Shown: piece after piece, positions 52,877-61,364 of the stretch
Position numbering within the stretch: position 1 is the stretch's first letter
How the letters are laid out: every line of letters begins with the position of its first letter
Assembly: GCA_009838845.1 (NCBI GenBank)
Contig: VXRD01000003.1
Location: 1-64,000, forward strand
Length of the DNA stretch: 64,000 nt
Reading direction: 5' to 3'
Source of the DNA: Gemmatimonadota bacterium
GTDB lineage: Bacteria > Latescibacterota > UBA2968
The notes under the pieces: generated by a model
What the model was told of the DNA's origin: nothing
The model's input: only the letters and a program-made list of their open reading frames with translations
Database searches by the model: none
Translations under genes and position numbers: made by a program

Positions 52877-53709
52877 TATGTGTCTATTTGCGCTCTAAAT
52901 CGGCGCAGTTCCGCGCTTTTTATCTTAAAACGGTGTCTGTCTTCTGGAAATCGACGCGACTTGATATCTGCGACATAGTCTGCAAATGCCTGATGCATCA
53001 CACTTTTGAGGTCTGTGTATGTTTTGACAAACCGATAATGGCTTTTGTAAACACCCAGCATGTCGTGTGCAACCAGCACCTGTCCATCGCATACGCGCCC
53101 GGCGCCTATTCCAATGGTTGGCATGGACAACCGTTTGGTCACGACTTCGGCAATGCGCTCGGGCACACATTCTAAAACCACGGCCAGTGCGCCGGCAGAC
53201 GCCAGTGCATCGGCATCTTTCAGGACATCAAGTGCTTCTTCGGCGCGATCGCCAAACACAGGACGTTTACCCGTGCGCGTTTGAGGCGTATAGCCAACGT
53301 GCCCAACCACGGGAATGCCCTCGGCGGCGAGCGCCTCGACCTGGGGCGTTATATTGCGCCCCCCCTCGAGTTTAACCACTTCGGTGCCAGCGGAAACCAA
53401 TTGTCGCGCATTTTCTATTGTTTGCTCCGGCGTTTCGTAAGCTCGATAGGGCAAATCCGCCATCAACAGAGCACTCACGACTCCGCGCCGCACTGCGCGC
53501 GTGTGGTGGAGCATATCATCCATTGTCACCTGCTGTGGGTTTTTATATCCCAACACATTGACGCCTACCGAGTCTCCCACAAAAATGACATCGACACCAG
53601 CAGCATCCTGAAAAACAGCTGTGGGATGATCGTAACAGGTCAACATCGCAATGGGTTCGCCTCGTTGTTTCATCAGCGCGAGGGTTTCTGGTTTTACGCG
53701 CGATCCCAT
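52876..53709 (-). CDS. panB: 3-methyl-2-oxobutanoate hydroxymethyltransferase
   Basis: The protein is 277 residues with PIAMLTCYDHPTAVFQDAAG, VDVIFVGDSVGVNVLG, VKLEGG and VGHVGYTPQ. It makes ketopantoate from 2-oxoisovalerate, using methylene-tetrahydrofolate. Its position beside folK and folB fits the folate need. It is coupled to panC. Confidence 0.95.
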   Translation of the reverse strand: MGSRVKPETLALMKQRGEPIAMLTCYDHPTAVFQDAAGVDVIFVGDSVGVNVLGYKNPQQVTMDDMLHHTRAVRRGVVSALLMADLPYRAYETPEQTIENARQLVSAGTEVVKLEGGRNITPQVEALAAEGIPVVGHVGYTPQTRTGKRPVFGDRAEEALDVLKDADALASAGALAVVLECVPERIAEVVTKRLSMPTIGIGAGRVCDGQVLVAHDMLGVYKSHYRFVKTYTDLKSVMHQAFADYVADIKSRRFPEDRHRFKIKSAELRRFRAQIDT

Positions 53710-53712
53710 AGG

Positions 53713-54366
53713 TCAAGTCCGCCTCGTTTTGCCAGCTTCCATGTGCGCTGGTCGATAATAACGGGTTCCGGACGGAGGCGATTTAATTTGTGCCAATAAA
53801 TCCTCTAAGTGTTCCGGACGGTTTTCAAAATCGACCTCCGATACATTAACTGCGAGCAGCGGTGTTATCGAATAATGAAAGAAAAAATGGTTATAAGCTT
53901 CCAATAACTCCGAGATGTATTTTTTTGTTATCTCTCTTTCATATCCACGTTCATGGCGTCTTATACCCCGCATCAGATGATTGACTGTGGTTTGTAAATA
54001 AATCACCAGGTCTGGACGGGGAAGTTTTTCGCTCAGTGTTTCGGCCAGCCGCTCATAGAGCGCAAATTCCGTATCATTGAGTGTCACGTTGGCGTAGATG
54101 CGATCTTTTTCAAAAATAAAATTGCTGACCACGGCTTCTTCAAATAAATCCATCTGATGTAGTTCTTGTTGCTGTCGATAGCGGCTTAGCATAAAAAAGA
54201 CCTGGGTTTGAAAGCCATATTGATCGGGAGCCTCGTAGAACAAAGGCAAAAAGGGATTTTCTTCGGGTTCTTCGAGCATCAGGCGGGCATTTAGACGACG
54301 TCCCAGAAGGCGAGCCAAACGCCTTTTGCCCACACCTGTTACTCCTTCAATGGCTATATATCGCAA
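53713..54366 (-). CDS. deoxynucleoside kinase-family protein with changed P-loop
   Basis: The protein is 217 residues. The family is shown by the LxLLEEPEENPFLPLFYE segment, VVSNFIFEKDRIYANV and LVIYLQTTVNHLMRGIRRHERGYE. The P-loop reads EGVTGVGKRRLARLL, so Ser/Thr after Lys is Arg. This residue normally binds magnesium. Weak or altered activity is possible. It lies 4 bases before panB on the same strand. Confidence 0.82.
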   Translation of the reverse strand: MRYIAIEGVTGVGKRRLARLLGRRLNARLMLEEPEENPFLPLFYEAPDQYGFQTQVFFMLSRYRQQQELHQMDLFEEAVVSNFIFEKDRIYANVTLNDTEFALYERLAETLSEKLPRPDLVIYLQTTVNHLMRGIRRHERGYEREITKKYISELLEAYNHFFFHYSITPLLAVNVSEVDFENRPEHLEDLLAQIKSPPSGTRYYRPAHMEAGKTRRT

Positions 54367-54383
54367 TGCTAAATCCCTTGGCC

Positions 54384-54914
54384 TTATTTTTTCATGATCA
54401 AATTGAGACCTTCAATTTTTCGCACGGGCAAATCCCTGCCCAAAGCATGTGCTGAAGTGCCTTTATTCAGTGACTCGGTCAAAAATTGAATCGATTGACC
54501 CAGGACGGGGTGTTTGAGGTCGGGTTTGAGGTCGCAAAGCGGCACCAGGACAAATGCGCGCTCGTGTAAGTGTGGGTGTGGCACCTGCAAGCCCGGCTGG
54601 TTGATGATGGCATCGCCATAGAGTAAAATATCGAGGTCCAGTGTGCGCGGGCCCCATCGCGTCTCGCGCAGGCGACCAAATTTGCGCTCAATTGCCAGTA
54701 GGCAATTCAATAAACTTCGCGCAGAGAGACTGGTATGGACTTGCAGAACTGCATTGAGAAAATACGGCTGGTCAACGACACCTATCGGAGCGGTTTCATA
54801 GACAGCAGAGGCAGCGATAATGGCGATTTCGGGTTTTTCATTTAGGATACCCGTCGCGTCCTGAAGCGTTTTTTCTCGATCTCCCAAATTCGCGCCAATG
54901 CCAATGTAGATCAC
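54384..54914 (-). CDS. folK: hydroxymethyl-dihydropterin pyrophosphokinase
   Basis: The protein is 176 residues. It has IGIGANLGDREKTLQ, WGPRTLDLDILLYG and PHPHLHERAFVLVPL. It transfers pyrophosphate to the pterin for folate synthesis. Near the C terminus (NKGTSAHALG) it carries a 9-10 residue insert encoded by a 27-bp repeat also found in ygfZ. The start GTG overlaps the folB stop by 4 bases. Confidence 0.93.
   Translation of the reverse strand: MIYIGIGANLGDREKTLQDATGILNEKPEIAIIAASAVYETAPIGVVDQPYFLNAVLQVHTSLSARSLLNCLLAIERKFGRLRETRWGPRTLDLDILLYGDAIINQPGLQVPHPHLHERAFVLVPLCDLKPDLKHPVLGQSIQFLTESLNKGTSAHALGRDLPVRKIEGLNLIMKK
54445..54471. repeat. 27-bp palindromic insert inside folK
   Basis: GCATGTGCTGAAGTGCCTTT and seven more bases, identical to 55514-55540. 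The central CTGAA/TTCAG arms can pair. It encodes NKGTSAHA in a surface region of both proteins. Confidence 0.85.
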
Positions 54915-55270
54915 GTTTCACGTCTCACTTCAACTTCAACGCCATCGAAATTGACGGATACCGGTGGGTTGGGTTTGCGAACTCGCACGAGGAGTTTTGA
55001 CAATCCCAATTCCGACTGCAAAACGTCAGCGATGCGGTCCGCCAGGGCTTCGACAAGGCCGAACCTTTCCCCCGTCACAACTTGCTCGACTATTTTACAG
55101 ACGCGCGGATAATCTACGGACTGAGACGTATTATTGTGTGCAAATCCCCTGAAATCCCCATAGATTTCTACGTCAACTTCAAATTTTTGACCGAGTTTGG
55201 CCTCTTCTTCAAACAGTCCATGGTAGCCGTAAAAAGCCATATTTTTTATTCTCAGTACGTCATTTGTCAT
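54911..55270 (-). CDS. folB: dihydroneopterin aldolase
   Basis: The protein is 119 residues from ATG 55270; the long upstream extension is a shadow of ygfZ. It has VLRIKNMAFYGYHGLFEEEAK, GERFGLVEALADRIADVL and VRVRKPNPPVSVNFDGVEVE. It makes hydroxymethyl-dihydropterin and passes it to FolK. The ribosome site is weak. It follows ygfZ by 26 bases. Confidence 0.9.
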   Translation of the reverse strand: MTNDVLRIKNMAFYGYHGLFEEEAKLGQKFEVDVEIYGDFRGFAHNNTSQSVDYPRVCKIVEQVVTGERFGLVEALADRIADVLQSELGLSKLLVRVRKPNPPVSVNFDGVEVEVRRET

Positions 55271-55296
55271 GGTGCTAATATTTACAATTCCATGTG

Positions 55297-56313
55297 TTAA
55301 GTCAAGCGGTTTGCTGTAAATGGCAAGTTGACCACTTCGGCCTCTGATCCGTCGTCCAGTAGCACGCGCTGTCCTGCTTCGTGATAGCCCCGTCGGATGA
55401 TGGCAAGGGCGATTGCGCGATTGAAGTGGAGAGATTTCACACATGTCGTTACCCGTCCGACGGTTTTATCGTTGACTGTGATATTGCCACAAACAGGCGT
55501 ATTGCCGCTCAATGCATGTGCTGAAGTGCCTTTATTCAGTAACAAGCCGGTTAGGTAGCGGCGGGGGCGTCCTCGAAAGTGCATTTTGGCGATTACTTCT
55601 TGTCCAATGTAGCATCCCTTGTCAAAATCGACTGCGCGATTTAAACCAGCTTCGAGGGGCGCGACTGATTCATCTATCTCGGCGCCATAACGGGGGATGC
55701 CAGCTTCAACCCGCAATATTTTCTCCACTTGCCAGCCGATTGGCGTTCCTCCCGCTGTGACGAGTGCCCGCCGCAATGAATCGGCACGGTTTTGTGCAAT
55801 GCGGAGATCACAGCCCGGTTCACCCGTGTATGATCGCGCGGTGACCCAAATTGGGATGCCTTCAAATTTGCGTATAATCGTATGATGTTCGGGGAGGTCA
55901 GCCGGTATGCGCCCAACAACTCGACCGGCCAGCTCAAGGGCTGTGGGACCCTGTACCCCTAATATGGCCCAGGCGTCGGATTCGTCCGATAGTGCGACAT
56001 CATCGGCGATCAGATAGCGATCCAGGGTTTCCATCAACTTTGTCGCAAGTCCCGGTTCTGTTTCCATATAGATACAATCTTGTAAGCGGTGGACCCAAAC
56101 ATCTAATAGCGTTTGTCCTCGCGCCGATGTGACTGCAGCGTAATTGCCTTCATTTTCGGCGAGGGATTCAACGGTGTTGGTCACCATGCCGTGCAAAAAT
56201 CTCAGACAATCTGCGCCTTCTGCACGCACTTTGCCTCGCTTGCTGCGGTTGAATACTCCCGCGTTTTCTCGAACGGCACGGTACTGCGTTTCCACATTTC
56301 GATGCGATGACAT
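55297..56313 (-). CDS. ygfZ: YgfZ/GcvT-family folate-binding Fe-S protein
   Basis: The protein is 338 residues. The family signature KGCYIGQE is in DFDKGCYIGQEVIAKM, with FLHGMVTNTV and LGVQGPTALELAG earlier. It binds tetrahydrofolate and helps maintain certain Fe-S enzymes such as MiaB. A 27-bp insert encodes NKGTSAHAL in a loop between strands. It starts the folate cluster. Confidence 0.9.
   Translation of the reverse strand: MSSHRNVETQYRAVRENAGVFNRSKRGKVRAEGADCLRFLHGMVTNTVESLAENEGNYAAVTSARGQTLLDVWVHRLQDCIYMETEPGLATKLMETLDRYLIADDVALSDESDAWAILGVQGPTALELAGRVVGRIPADLPEHHTIIRKFEGIPIWVTARSYTGEPGCDLRIAQNRADSLRRALVTAGGTPIGWQVEKILRVEAGIPRYGAEIDESVAPLEAGLNRAVDFDKGCYIGQEVIAKMHFRGRPRRYLTGLLLNKGTSAHALSGNTPVCGNITVNDKTVGRVTTCVKSLHFNRAIALAIIRRGYHEAGQRVLLDDGSEAEVVNLPFTANRLT
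55514..55540. repeat. 27-bp palindromic insert inside ygfZ
   Basis: Identical over 27 bases to the insert in folK at 54445-54471, in the same frame and orientation relative to the gene. The length is a multiple of three, so the frame is kept. Confidence 0.85.
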
Positions 56314-56329
56314 ATATCTTATCCTCCTA

Positions 56330-56358
56330 TTGCCTAATTGTGGTAATATCTATATACT
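56330..56358 (+). promoter_or_regulatory. promoter candidate before the quinone oxidoreductase gene
   Basis: TTGCCT, a 17-base spacer and TATACT. The second box matches at 5 of 6; the first at 4 of 6. The start codon at 56413 would have a leader of about 48 bases. Confidence 0.45.
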
Positions 56359-56412
56359 TTGAAAACGCCGTTTTTGTCAAAGGATTCTTATTCTCATCAA
56401 AAGGAGATTCGC

Positions 56413-57381
56413 GTGAAAGCTATTCGCATATCGCAATACGGTGGTGCAGAAGTTTTGAGTTTTGAAGATATTGATGTCGCAGATCCAGGCGAGGGACAGG
56501 TGAGAATTACCATAGAAGCAGCGGGTGTCAATTTTATCGACACCTATCACCGAACGGGCCTTTATCCGCTGAATTTGCCGTTGACGCTGGGCCTGGAAGG
56601 TGCCGGCATCGTGCATGCGGTGGGCGCAGGGGTTTCGGATTTGACTGAGGGCGACCGCGTGGCCTGGAAAAGTGTGGAGGGGTCTTATGCCGAGCAAGTT
56701 GTCGCAGCCGCAGCCGAGGTGGTCAAAATTCCCTCAGATGTCGCTACTAAAACCGCAGCCGCGGTGATGTTGCAAGGGCTGACTTCGCATTATCTGGTCA
56801 ATAGCACCTATCCGATTCGAGAAGGCGATACCTGCCTCGTCCACGCAGCCGCAGGAGGCGTTGGTCTTTTGCTCGTACAGATGGCAAAAATGCGCGGGGC
56901 TCGGGTTATTGGCACCACATCTACAGAAGAAAAAGCGGCTCTGGCACGGGGCGCTGGTGCCGATGATATCGTTCTTTATACCGAACGGGATTTTGAAGCC
57001 GAAGTTCTGCGCCTCACAGATGGTCAGGGCGTCGAGGTTGTTTACGATTCCGTTGCCCAGGCCACCTGGGAGAAAAGCATCAATTGCCTCAAGCCGCGCG
57101 GTTATATGGTCTTTTTTGGCAATGCCAGCGGGCCGGTTCCGCCGATTGATCCCCTGCTTCTGTCGCAAAAAGGGTCTATTTATCTCACGCGCCCGACGCT
57201 CAATAGCTACACGCAGACCCGTGAAGAATATCTCCAGCGCACCAGCGAGGTTATGGGCTGGATTCAAGACGGCAGTCTAGATGTGCGTATTGGAGAAGAA
57301 CATCCTCTTGAAAATACGGCCGAAGCACATAAGCGCCTCGAAGGTCGGCAGACTACGGGGAAAGTGCTGTTGATTCCATAG
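56413..57381 (+). CDS. NADPH:quinone oxidoreductase-type zinc-free MDR protein
   Basis: The protein is 322 residues from a GTG at 56413 after AAGGAG. It has the MDR fold with VKAIRISQYGGAEVL, GVNFIDTYHRTGLYP and the nucleotide loop HAAAGGVGLLLVQMA, which has no zinc-binding Cys. It reduces quinones or alpha,beta-unsaturated carbonyls with NADPH. It is followed by a NUDIX gene 4 bases on. Confidence 0.88.
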   Translation: MKAIRISQYGGAEVLSFEDIDVADPGEGQVRITIEAAGVNFIDTYHRTGLYPLNLPLTLGLEGAGIVHAVGAGVSDLTEGDRVAWKSVEGSYAEQVVAAAAEVVKIPSDVATKTAAAVMLQGLTSHYLVNSTYPIREGDTCLVHAAAGGVGLLLVQMAKMRGARVIGTTSTEEKAALARGAGADDIVLYTERDFEAEVLRLTDGQGVEVVYDSVAQATWEKSINCLKPRGYMVFFGNASGPVPPIDPLLLSQKGSIYLTRPTLNSYTQTREEYLQRTSEVMGWIQDGSLDVRIGEEHPLENTAEAHKRLEGRQTTGKVLLIP

Positions 57382-57385
57382 TTGT

Positions 57386-57895
57386 ATGTGTATCGAGAAT
57401 CACACTACGCTGATACTACTCGTGAGAGCCTGCCCCTGCGGGGGTAAGCAGGGGGGCGATCCCATAACCCATGTTTTGCTCGGCTACAAAAAACGCGGTT
57501 TTGGCGTGGGGAAATACACGGGTATTGGTGGGAAAATTGAACCCGGGGAAACGGTGCGTGCAGCCGCTGTGCGCGAAATGCGTGAAGAAACAGGCGTTGT
57601 GATGTCGGTTCAGGATCTTGTGGATGCCGGGCATTTGACGTTTTATTTTCCCACCCGTCCCAAATGGAGTCTCACGACCCGTATTTTTATTGGGCGCAGG
57701 TGGCAGGGTGAGCCGACGGAAACAGGGGAAATACGCCCTGTGTGGTTTGAAATTGATCACCTGCCCTTTGATGCGATGTGGGATGATGCTACCTATTGGT
57801 ATCCCTATGTGTTGGCGCATAAGCGCGTCAGAGCGATATTTACATTTTCGACCGACTGCAAAACCGTCGCGACCAGTGAGATTGAGATGTGGTAA
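57386..57895 (+). CDS. NUDIX hydrolase (MTH1-like)
   Basis: The protein is 169 residues. The NUDIX box is in GGKIEPGETVRAAAVREM plus REETGV. The end WFEIDHLPFDAMWDDATYWY matches MTH1-type enzymes that clean oxidised dNTPs. An insert of about 10 residues (CPCGGKQGGDPI) separates the first two strands and is coded by a palindrome at 57432-57457. Confidence 0.88.
   Translation: MCIENHTTLILLVRACPCGGKQGGDPITHVLLGYKKRGFGVGKYTGIGGKIEPGETVRAAAVREMREETGVVMSVQDLVDAGHLTFYFPTRPKWSLTTRIFIGRRWQGEPTETGEIRPVWFEIDHLPFDAMWDDATYWYPYVLAHKRVRAIFTFSTDCKTVATSEIEMW
57432..57457. repeat. palindromic insert inside the NUDIX gene
   Basis: GCCCCTGC and GCAGGGGGGC form an 8-base stem around a short loop. It lies inside the reading frame where MTH1-like proteins have a short loop. 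It resembles GTAGGGGC-type repeats in base make-up. Confidence 0.55.
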
Positions 57896-57911
57896 GCTGT
57901 GTGTTTTTTAC

Positions 57912-57939
57912 TTGACTCTTGTGGCAGAATGGCTATATA
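57912..57939 (+). promoter_or_regulatory. sigma70-type promoter before the sigma factor gene
   Basis: TTGACT (5 of 6), a 16-base spacer and TATATA (4 of 6). The leader is about 57 bases to the TTG start at 58003. Confidence 0.5.
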
Positions 57940-58002
57940 TCAGGGCGTTTGATAAACGAAACTTAACAAACTCTTCACTTTCTCTTTAATGAGGTGATTG
58001 TT

Positions 58003-58854
58003 TTGACTACATCGGCTAAAAGTTTTTCCAAAGATGCATTGCATCACTATCTCGAAGATGTGGCTTCGTCTCAACCTCTATCTTCCGAAGAGGAAGTTGC
58101 GCTCGCTGTTCGCATTCGCAAAGGCGATCAGGAAGCACGGGCAAAACTCATTGAAGCCAATCTGCGCTTTGTGATTACAGTTGCCTACGAATATCAAAAT
58201 CAAGGCGTTCCGCTCGTGGATCTCATCAGCGCGGGAAACGTCGGTTTGATCACGGCGGCAGAGCGTTTTGACGAGACGAGGGGGTTTAAGTTTATCTCTT
58301 ATGCTGTTTGGTGGATTCGCCAATCTATTTTGCAAACACTGGCGGAACACGCCAGGGTCGTGCGCCTTCCGCTCAATCGCGTGGAATTGCTCAGACGCAT
58401 ATCTCGCTGTAGAAGTAGTCGGCAGCAAGAGACTTCGACGCGCACTGCGGAAGAAGAAATTGCCGAAGAATTGGATATTCCGGTAGAGCAGGTTACGGAT
58501 ATTCTCACCAGCGGACAGCGCACCTTGTCTCTCGATACGTCTCTTGGCGATGGGGAAAATAGCCTTCTTGAGATGATGCCCGACAATTCTCAAGAGTCGC
58601 CCGACGCAATGGCATTGAGAAATACCCTCAAAGCTGAAATCTCAAGTGCTTTGAGCACCCTTGATGAGCGCGAGCAAAAAGTGATCCGACTCTATTTTGG
58701 ATTGGGCGGCGGTGCGGAGATGACGCTCGAAGAAATTGGCAAGCAATTTCGCCTGACGCGCGAACGGATTCGGCAAATTAAAGAAAAAGCACTTCGAAAG
58801 TTGCGCCACCCCACGCGCGGGCGAAAGCTGATGCCCTATGCGGAAGATACGTGA
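58003..58854 (+). CDS. sigma70-family RNA polymerase sigma factor (RpoD/SigA-like)
   Basis: The protein is 283 residues from TTG 58003, which has GAGGTG six bases upstream; the GTG at 57994 is part of that site. Region 1.2 has DALHHYLEDVAS; region 2 has DLISAGNVGLITAAERFDE and KFISYAVWWIRQSI; region 4.2 has TRERIRQIKEKALRKLRHP. It lacks region 1.1, so it is probably a group 2 factor. Element E4 lies directly behind its stop. Confidence 0.92.
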   Translation: MTTSAKSFSKDALHHYLEDVASSQPLSSEEEVALAVRIRKGDQEARAKLIEANLRFVITVAYEYQNQGVPLVDLISAGNVGLITAAERFDETRGFKFISYAVWWIRQSILQTLAEHARVVRLPLNRVELLRRISRCRSSRQQETSTRTAEEEIAEELDIPVEQVTDILTSGQRTLSLDTSLGDGENSLLEMMPDNSQESPDAMALRNTLKAEISSALSTLDEREQKVIRLYFGLGGGAEMTLEEIGKQFRLTRERIRQIKEKALRKLRHPTRGRKLMPYAEDT

Positions 58855-58865
58855 AAAAAACAAAA

Positions 58866-58965
58866 GCGAATAGACGAATAGACGAATAGACGAATAGACG
58901 AACCCCACCCTACCACCCAAAGTTGCTAAAAACTATGTCGTTGATTCGCTGATTCGCCTATTGTG
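58866..58965. repeat. octamer-array element E4
   Basis: CGAATAGA repeated four times, CGAACCCC, a centre that includes CTACCACCCAAAGTTGC, then TTGATTCG and CTGATTCG. It is element E3 in the opposite orientation. It starts 12 bases after the stop of the sigma factor gene. Confidence 0.8.
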
Positions 58966-58967
58966 AT

Positions 58968-60344
58968 CTATCCAGATTTAGCGGGGTTTGCATTTCGTTG
59001 CAATTTTTCCACCCATTCTCGAAATCGCTGGCCGCGCTCTTCAAAATTGCGAAACTGGTCGTAACTCGCCGATGCTGGCGATAGCAATACCACATCGCCA
59101 GCTTGTGCGAGATCCGTTGCACAGCCCATCGCTTCTTCCAAATTTTCTACGCGGTGAATACTGGTTTTCCCTTTTGCAGTTGCCGCAATCGCATCCCCGG
59201 TTTCGCCCATCACAATCAGATGTGCGACCTTTTCCGCTATCACCACTCCCAAATCGTCAAATGCAATTCCCTTATCGTAGCCGCCAGCGATCAGCACGAT
59301 CGGTTTGTCAAATGCCATGAGTGCTGTCCGCGTGCGGTCGGGACTCGTGGCTATTGAATCGTTCACATAGAGAACGCCGTTGACTTTTGCTACTTGCTCC
59401 AATCTGTGCGGTACCCCCTGAAATGTCTGCAAGACCTCGGCGATGTTTTCTTCAGATACGCCGCTTATGACTGCTGCACCCGTAGCCGCCAGTGCGTTGG
59501 CGAGGTTGTGCCGACCACGCAAGGATATGGTATCGACAGAGCAGACGGTTCGCGTATCGCCACTGATAGCATGTTGAATTTTTCCTTCGCGGACAAATAC
59601 ATCCCCTTCGCCTTCAACGGCGAATACCACCCTCTGCCCGGCGCCCGTCCAACGAGATACTTCGGCATCTTCTCCGTTGACAATCGTCCAGTCGCCTTTT
59701 GTCTGGTGCATGACGATTTGTTGCTTGGCTTTTCGATACGCTTGTAGAGATCCGTGAACGTCGATGTGATTTGGCGCGAAGTTGGTTGTGACAGCGATGT
59801 GGGGGCTCCACGGCAGATCTCCCAATCGGTCGAGTTGAAAGCTCGATAATTCCAGTACGATGGGTACATCGGCGTGTAGCAGGTCCAACTCATCGAGTAA
59901 CGATCCCCCAATATTGCCGCCGATTTGCGTGCGTTTGTCTTTTTGTTTGAGCATTTCTCCTATGAGCGCAGTTGTCGTGGTTTTGCCACTGCTGCCCGTT
60001 ATGCCGATTATGGGCGCAGGACAGCGTTCGACAAATAGGCAGATTTCCGATGTGATGGGTACGCCCGCAGATTCTGCGATTTTCAAGTATCGCGATGACC
60101 GGGGTACCGCGGGATTGGCGACAATTAAATCTGTTTTCCGAAAATCCGTTTCCTTATGTCCCCCCAGTTTAAAGGCGATGGGTAATCCATTCAGGGCGCG
60201 TACTGAAGCGCGCAGGTCTTTTTCAGGGCGCAAGTCCGTCACTGTCACCACCGCGCCTTTGCGTACCAAAAAACGCACCGCTCCCACGCCCCCGCCAAAT
60301 AATCCCAATCCCATTACTGTGACGCGCTGGCCTTTTAGGTTCAC
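58968..60344 (-). CDS. murD: UDP-N-acetylmuramoylalanine--D-glutamate ligase
   Basis: The protein is 458 residues from GTG 60344 after TGGAG; the 75-residue upstream stretch is a shadow of moxR. It has VMGLGLFGGGVGAVRFL, GITGSSGKTTTTALIGEML, VLELSSFQLD and YVNDSIATSPDRT. It adds D-glutamate to the peptidoglycan precursor. Its neighbours are not other mur genes. Confidence 0.93.
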   Translation of the reverse strand: MNLKGQRVTVMGLGLFGGGVGAVRFLVRKGAVVTVTDLRPEKDLRASVRALNGLPIAFKLGGHKETDFRKTDLIVANPAVPRSSRYLKIAESAGVPITSEICLFVERCPAPIIGITGSSGKTTTTALIGEMLKQKDKRTQIGGNIGGSLLDELDLLHADVPIVLELSSFQLDRLGDLPWSPHIAVTTNFAPNHIDVHGSLQAYRKAKQQIVMHQTKGDWTIVNGEDAEVSRWTGAGQRVVFAVEGEGDVFVREGKIQHAISGDTRTVCSVDTISLRGRHNLANALAATGAAVISGVSEENIAEVLQTFQGVPHRLEQVAKVNGVLYVNDSIATSPDRTRTALMAFDKPIVLIAGGYDKGIAFDDLGVVIAEKVAHLIVMGETGDAIAATAKGKTSIHRVENLEEAMGCATDLAQAGDVVLLSPASASYDQFRNFEERGQRFREWVEKLQRNANPAKSG

Positions 60345-60364
60345 GGGAAGTCTCCAGGTGAGGG

Positions 60365-61351
60365 CTATTCCTCTAACAATTGATCGATGAGATCGACCGG
60401 GGTGATGCCTTCGGCTTCGGCGTTGAAATTCGTGACGAGGCGATGGCGCAAGACGGGTTTGGCGACAAAAGAGACGTCGTCTATAGAGGGTGCAAAGCGT
60501 CCGCTGAGTACGGCGCGCGCTTTGGCGCCCAGGATGAGGCATTGGGATGCGCGTGGGCCGGCGCCCCATCTGAGCATGTTGCCGATGGATGTGTCTGCAT
60601 TTTGAGGGCGGGTTTTGCGGACGAGATCCACTGCGTGATCTACGATGTGATCGGCTACTGGAACTTTGCGGATGAGTTGCTGGAGGTTGCGAATTTGTTC
60701 GGCGTTAATTACGGGCTGTACGTCGTGGGTTTGGGCACCTGTGGTGGCTTTGACAATGGCGCGTTCTTCTTCCTGGGTGGGATAATCGATCCACAGGTTA
60801 AATATGAAGCGGTCGAGTTGGGCTTCGGGCAGGGGATAGGTGCCTTCTTGTTCGATGGGATTTTGGGTGGCTAAGACAAAGAATGGTTCTTCGAGGCGAA
60901 AGGTTCCTCCCCCGGCGGTGACTTCGTGTTCTTGCATGGCCTGCAATAAGGCTGCCTGGGTTTTGGGCGGGGTGCGGTTGATTTCATCGGCCAGGATGAT
61001 GTTGGCAAATAAGGGACCTTTGACAAAGCGAAATGCTTTGTGTCCGGTGGTCTGGTCTTCTTCGAGGAGTTCTGTGCCCGTGATGTCTGAAGGCATGAGG
61101 TCGGGGGTAAATTGGATGCGGCTAAAAGACAGGTCAAGGGCGCGCGCGAGGGTGCTGATGAGGAGTGTTTTGGCAAGGCCGGGCACGCCTACGAGCAAAC
61201 AATGGCCCCCGCAGAGGAGGGCGATGAGTAGTTGATCGACGATTTCCCGCTGTCCAATAATGACTTTGCCAATTTCGGCGACGATCTGGTCATACGCGGT
61301 TTTTAATTGTTCAACTGCCTGGAGGTCTTCGTGAGGCGATGCTTCGGGCAT
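60365..61351 (-). CDS. MoxR-family AAA ATPase
   Basis: The protein is 328 residues from ATG 61351 after AAAGGA. Walker A is GVPGLAKT, Walker B is ILADEINRTPPKTQ and the sensor region has ATQNPIEQEGTYPLPEAQLD. It is a chaperone-type ATPase that usually works with VWA, DUF58 and TPR proteins; the TPR and DUF4159 genes next to it fit that type of operon. Confidence 0.92.
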   Translation of the reverse strand: MPEASPHEDLQAVEQLKTAYDQIVAEIGKVIIGQREIVDQLLIALLCGGHCLLVGVPGLAKTLLISTLARALDLSFSRIQFTPDLMPSDITGTELLEEDQTTGHKAFRFVKGPLFANIILADEINRTPPKTQAALLQAMQEHEVTAGGGTFRLEEPFFVLATQNPIEQEGTYPLPEAQLDRFIFNLWIDYPTQEEERAIVKATTGAQTHDVQPVINAEQIRNLQQLIRKVPVADHIVDHAVDLVRKTRPQNADTSIGNMLRWGAGPRASQCLILGAKARAVLSGRFAPSIDDVSFVAKPVLRHRLVTNFNAEAEGITPVDLIDQLLEE

Positions 61352-61364
61352 TTTGTTTCCTTTC

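Noticed and set aside
53713-54366. Sequencing error in the kinase P-loop
   Set aside because: The codons read clearly as GGC AAA AGG CGT with the frame kept on both sides, so a frame error is unlikely. A simple base error cannot be excluded without reads.
55271-55444. Long N-terminal extension of folB
   Set aside because: It is the shadow of ygfZ; the family start is at ATG 55270.
60345-60569. Long N-terminal extension of murD
   Set aside because: The stretch is Arg-rich, overlaps moxR and lacks a ribosome site. GTG 60344 gives the family's normal start.
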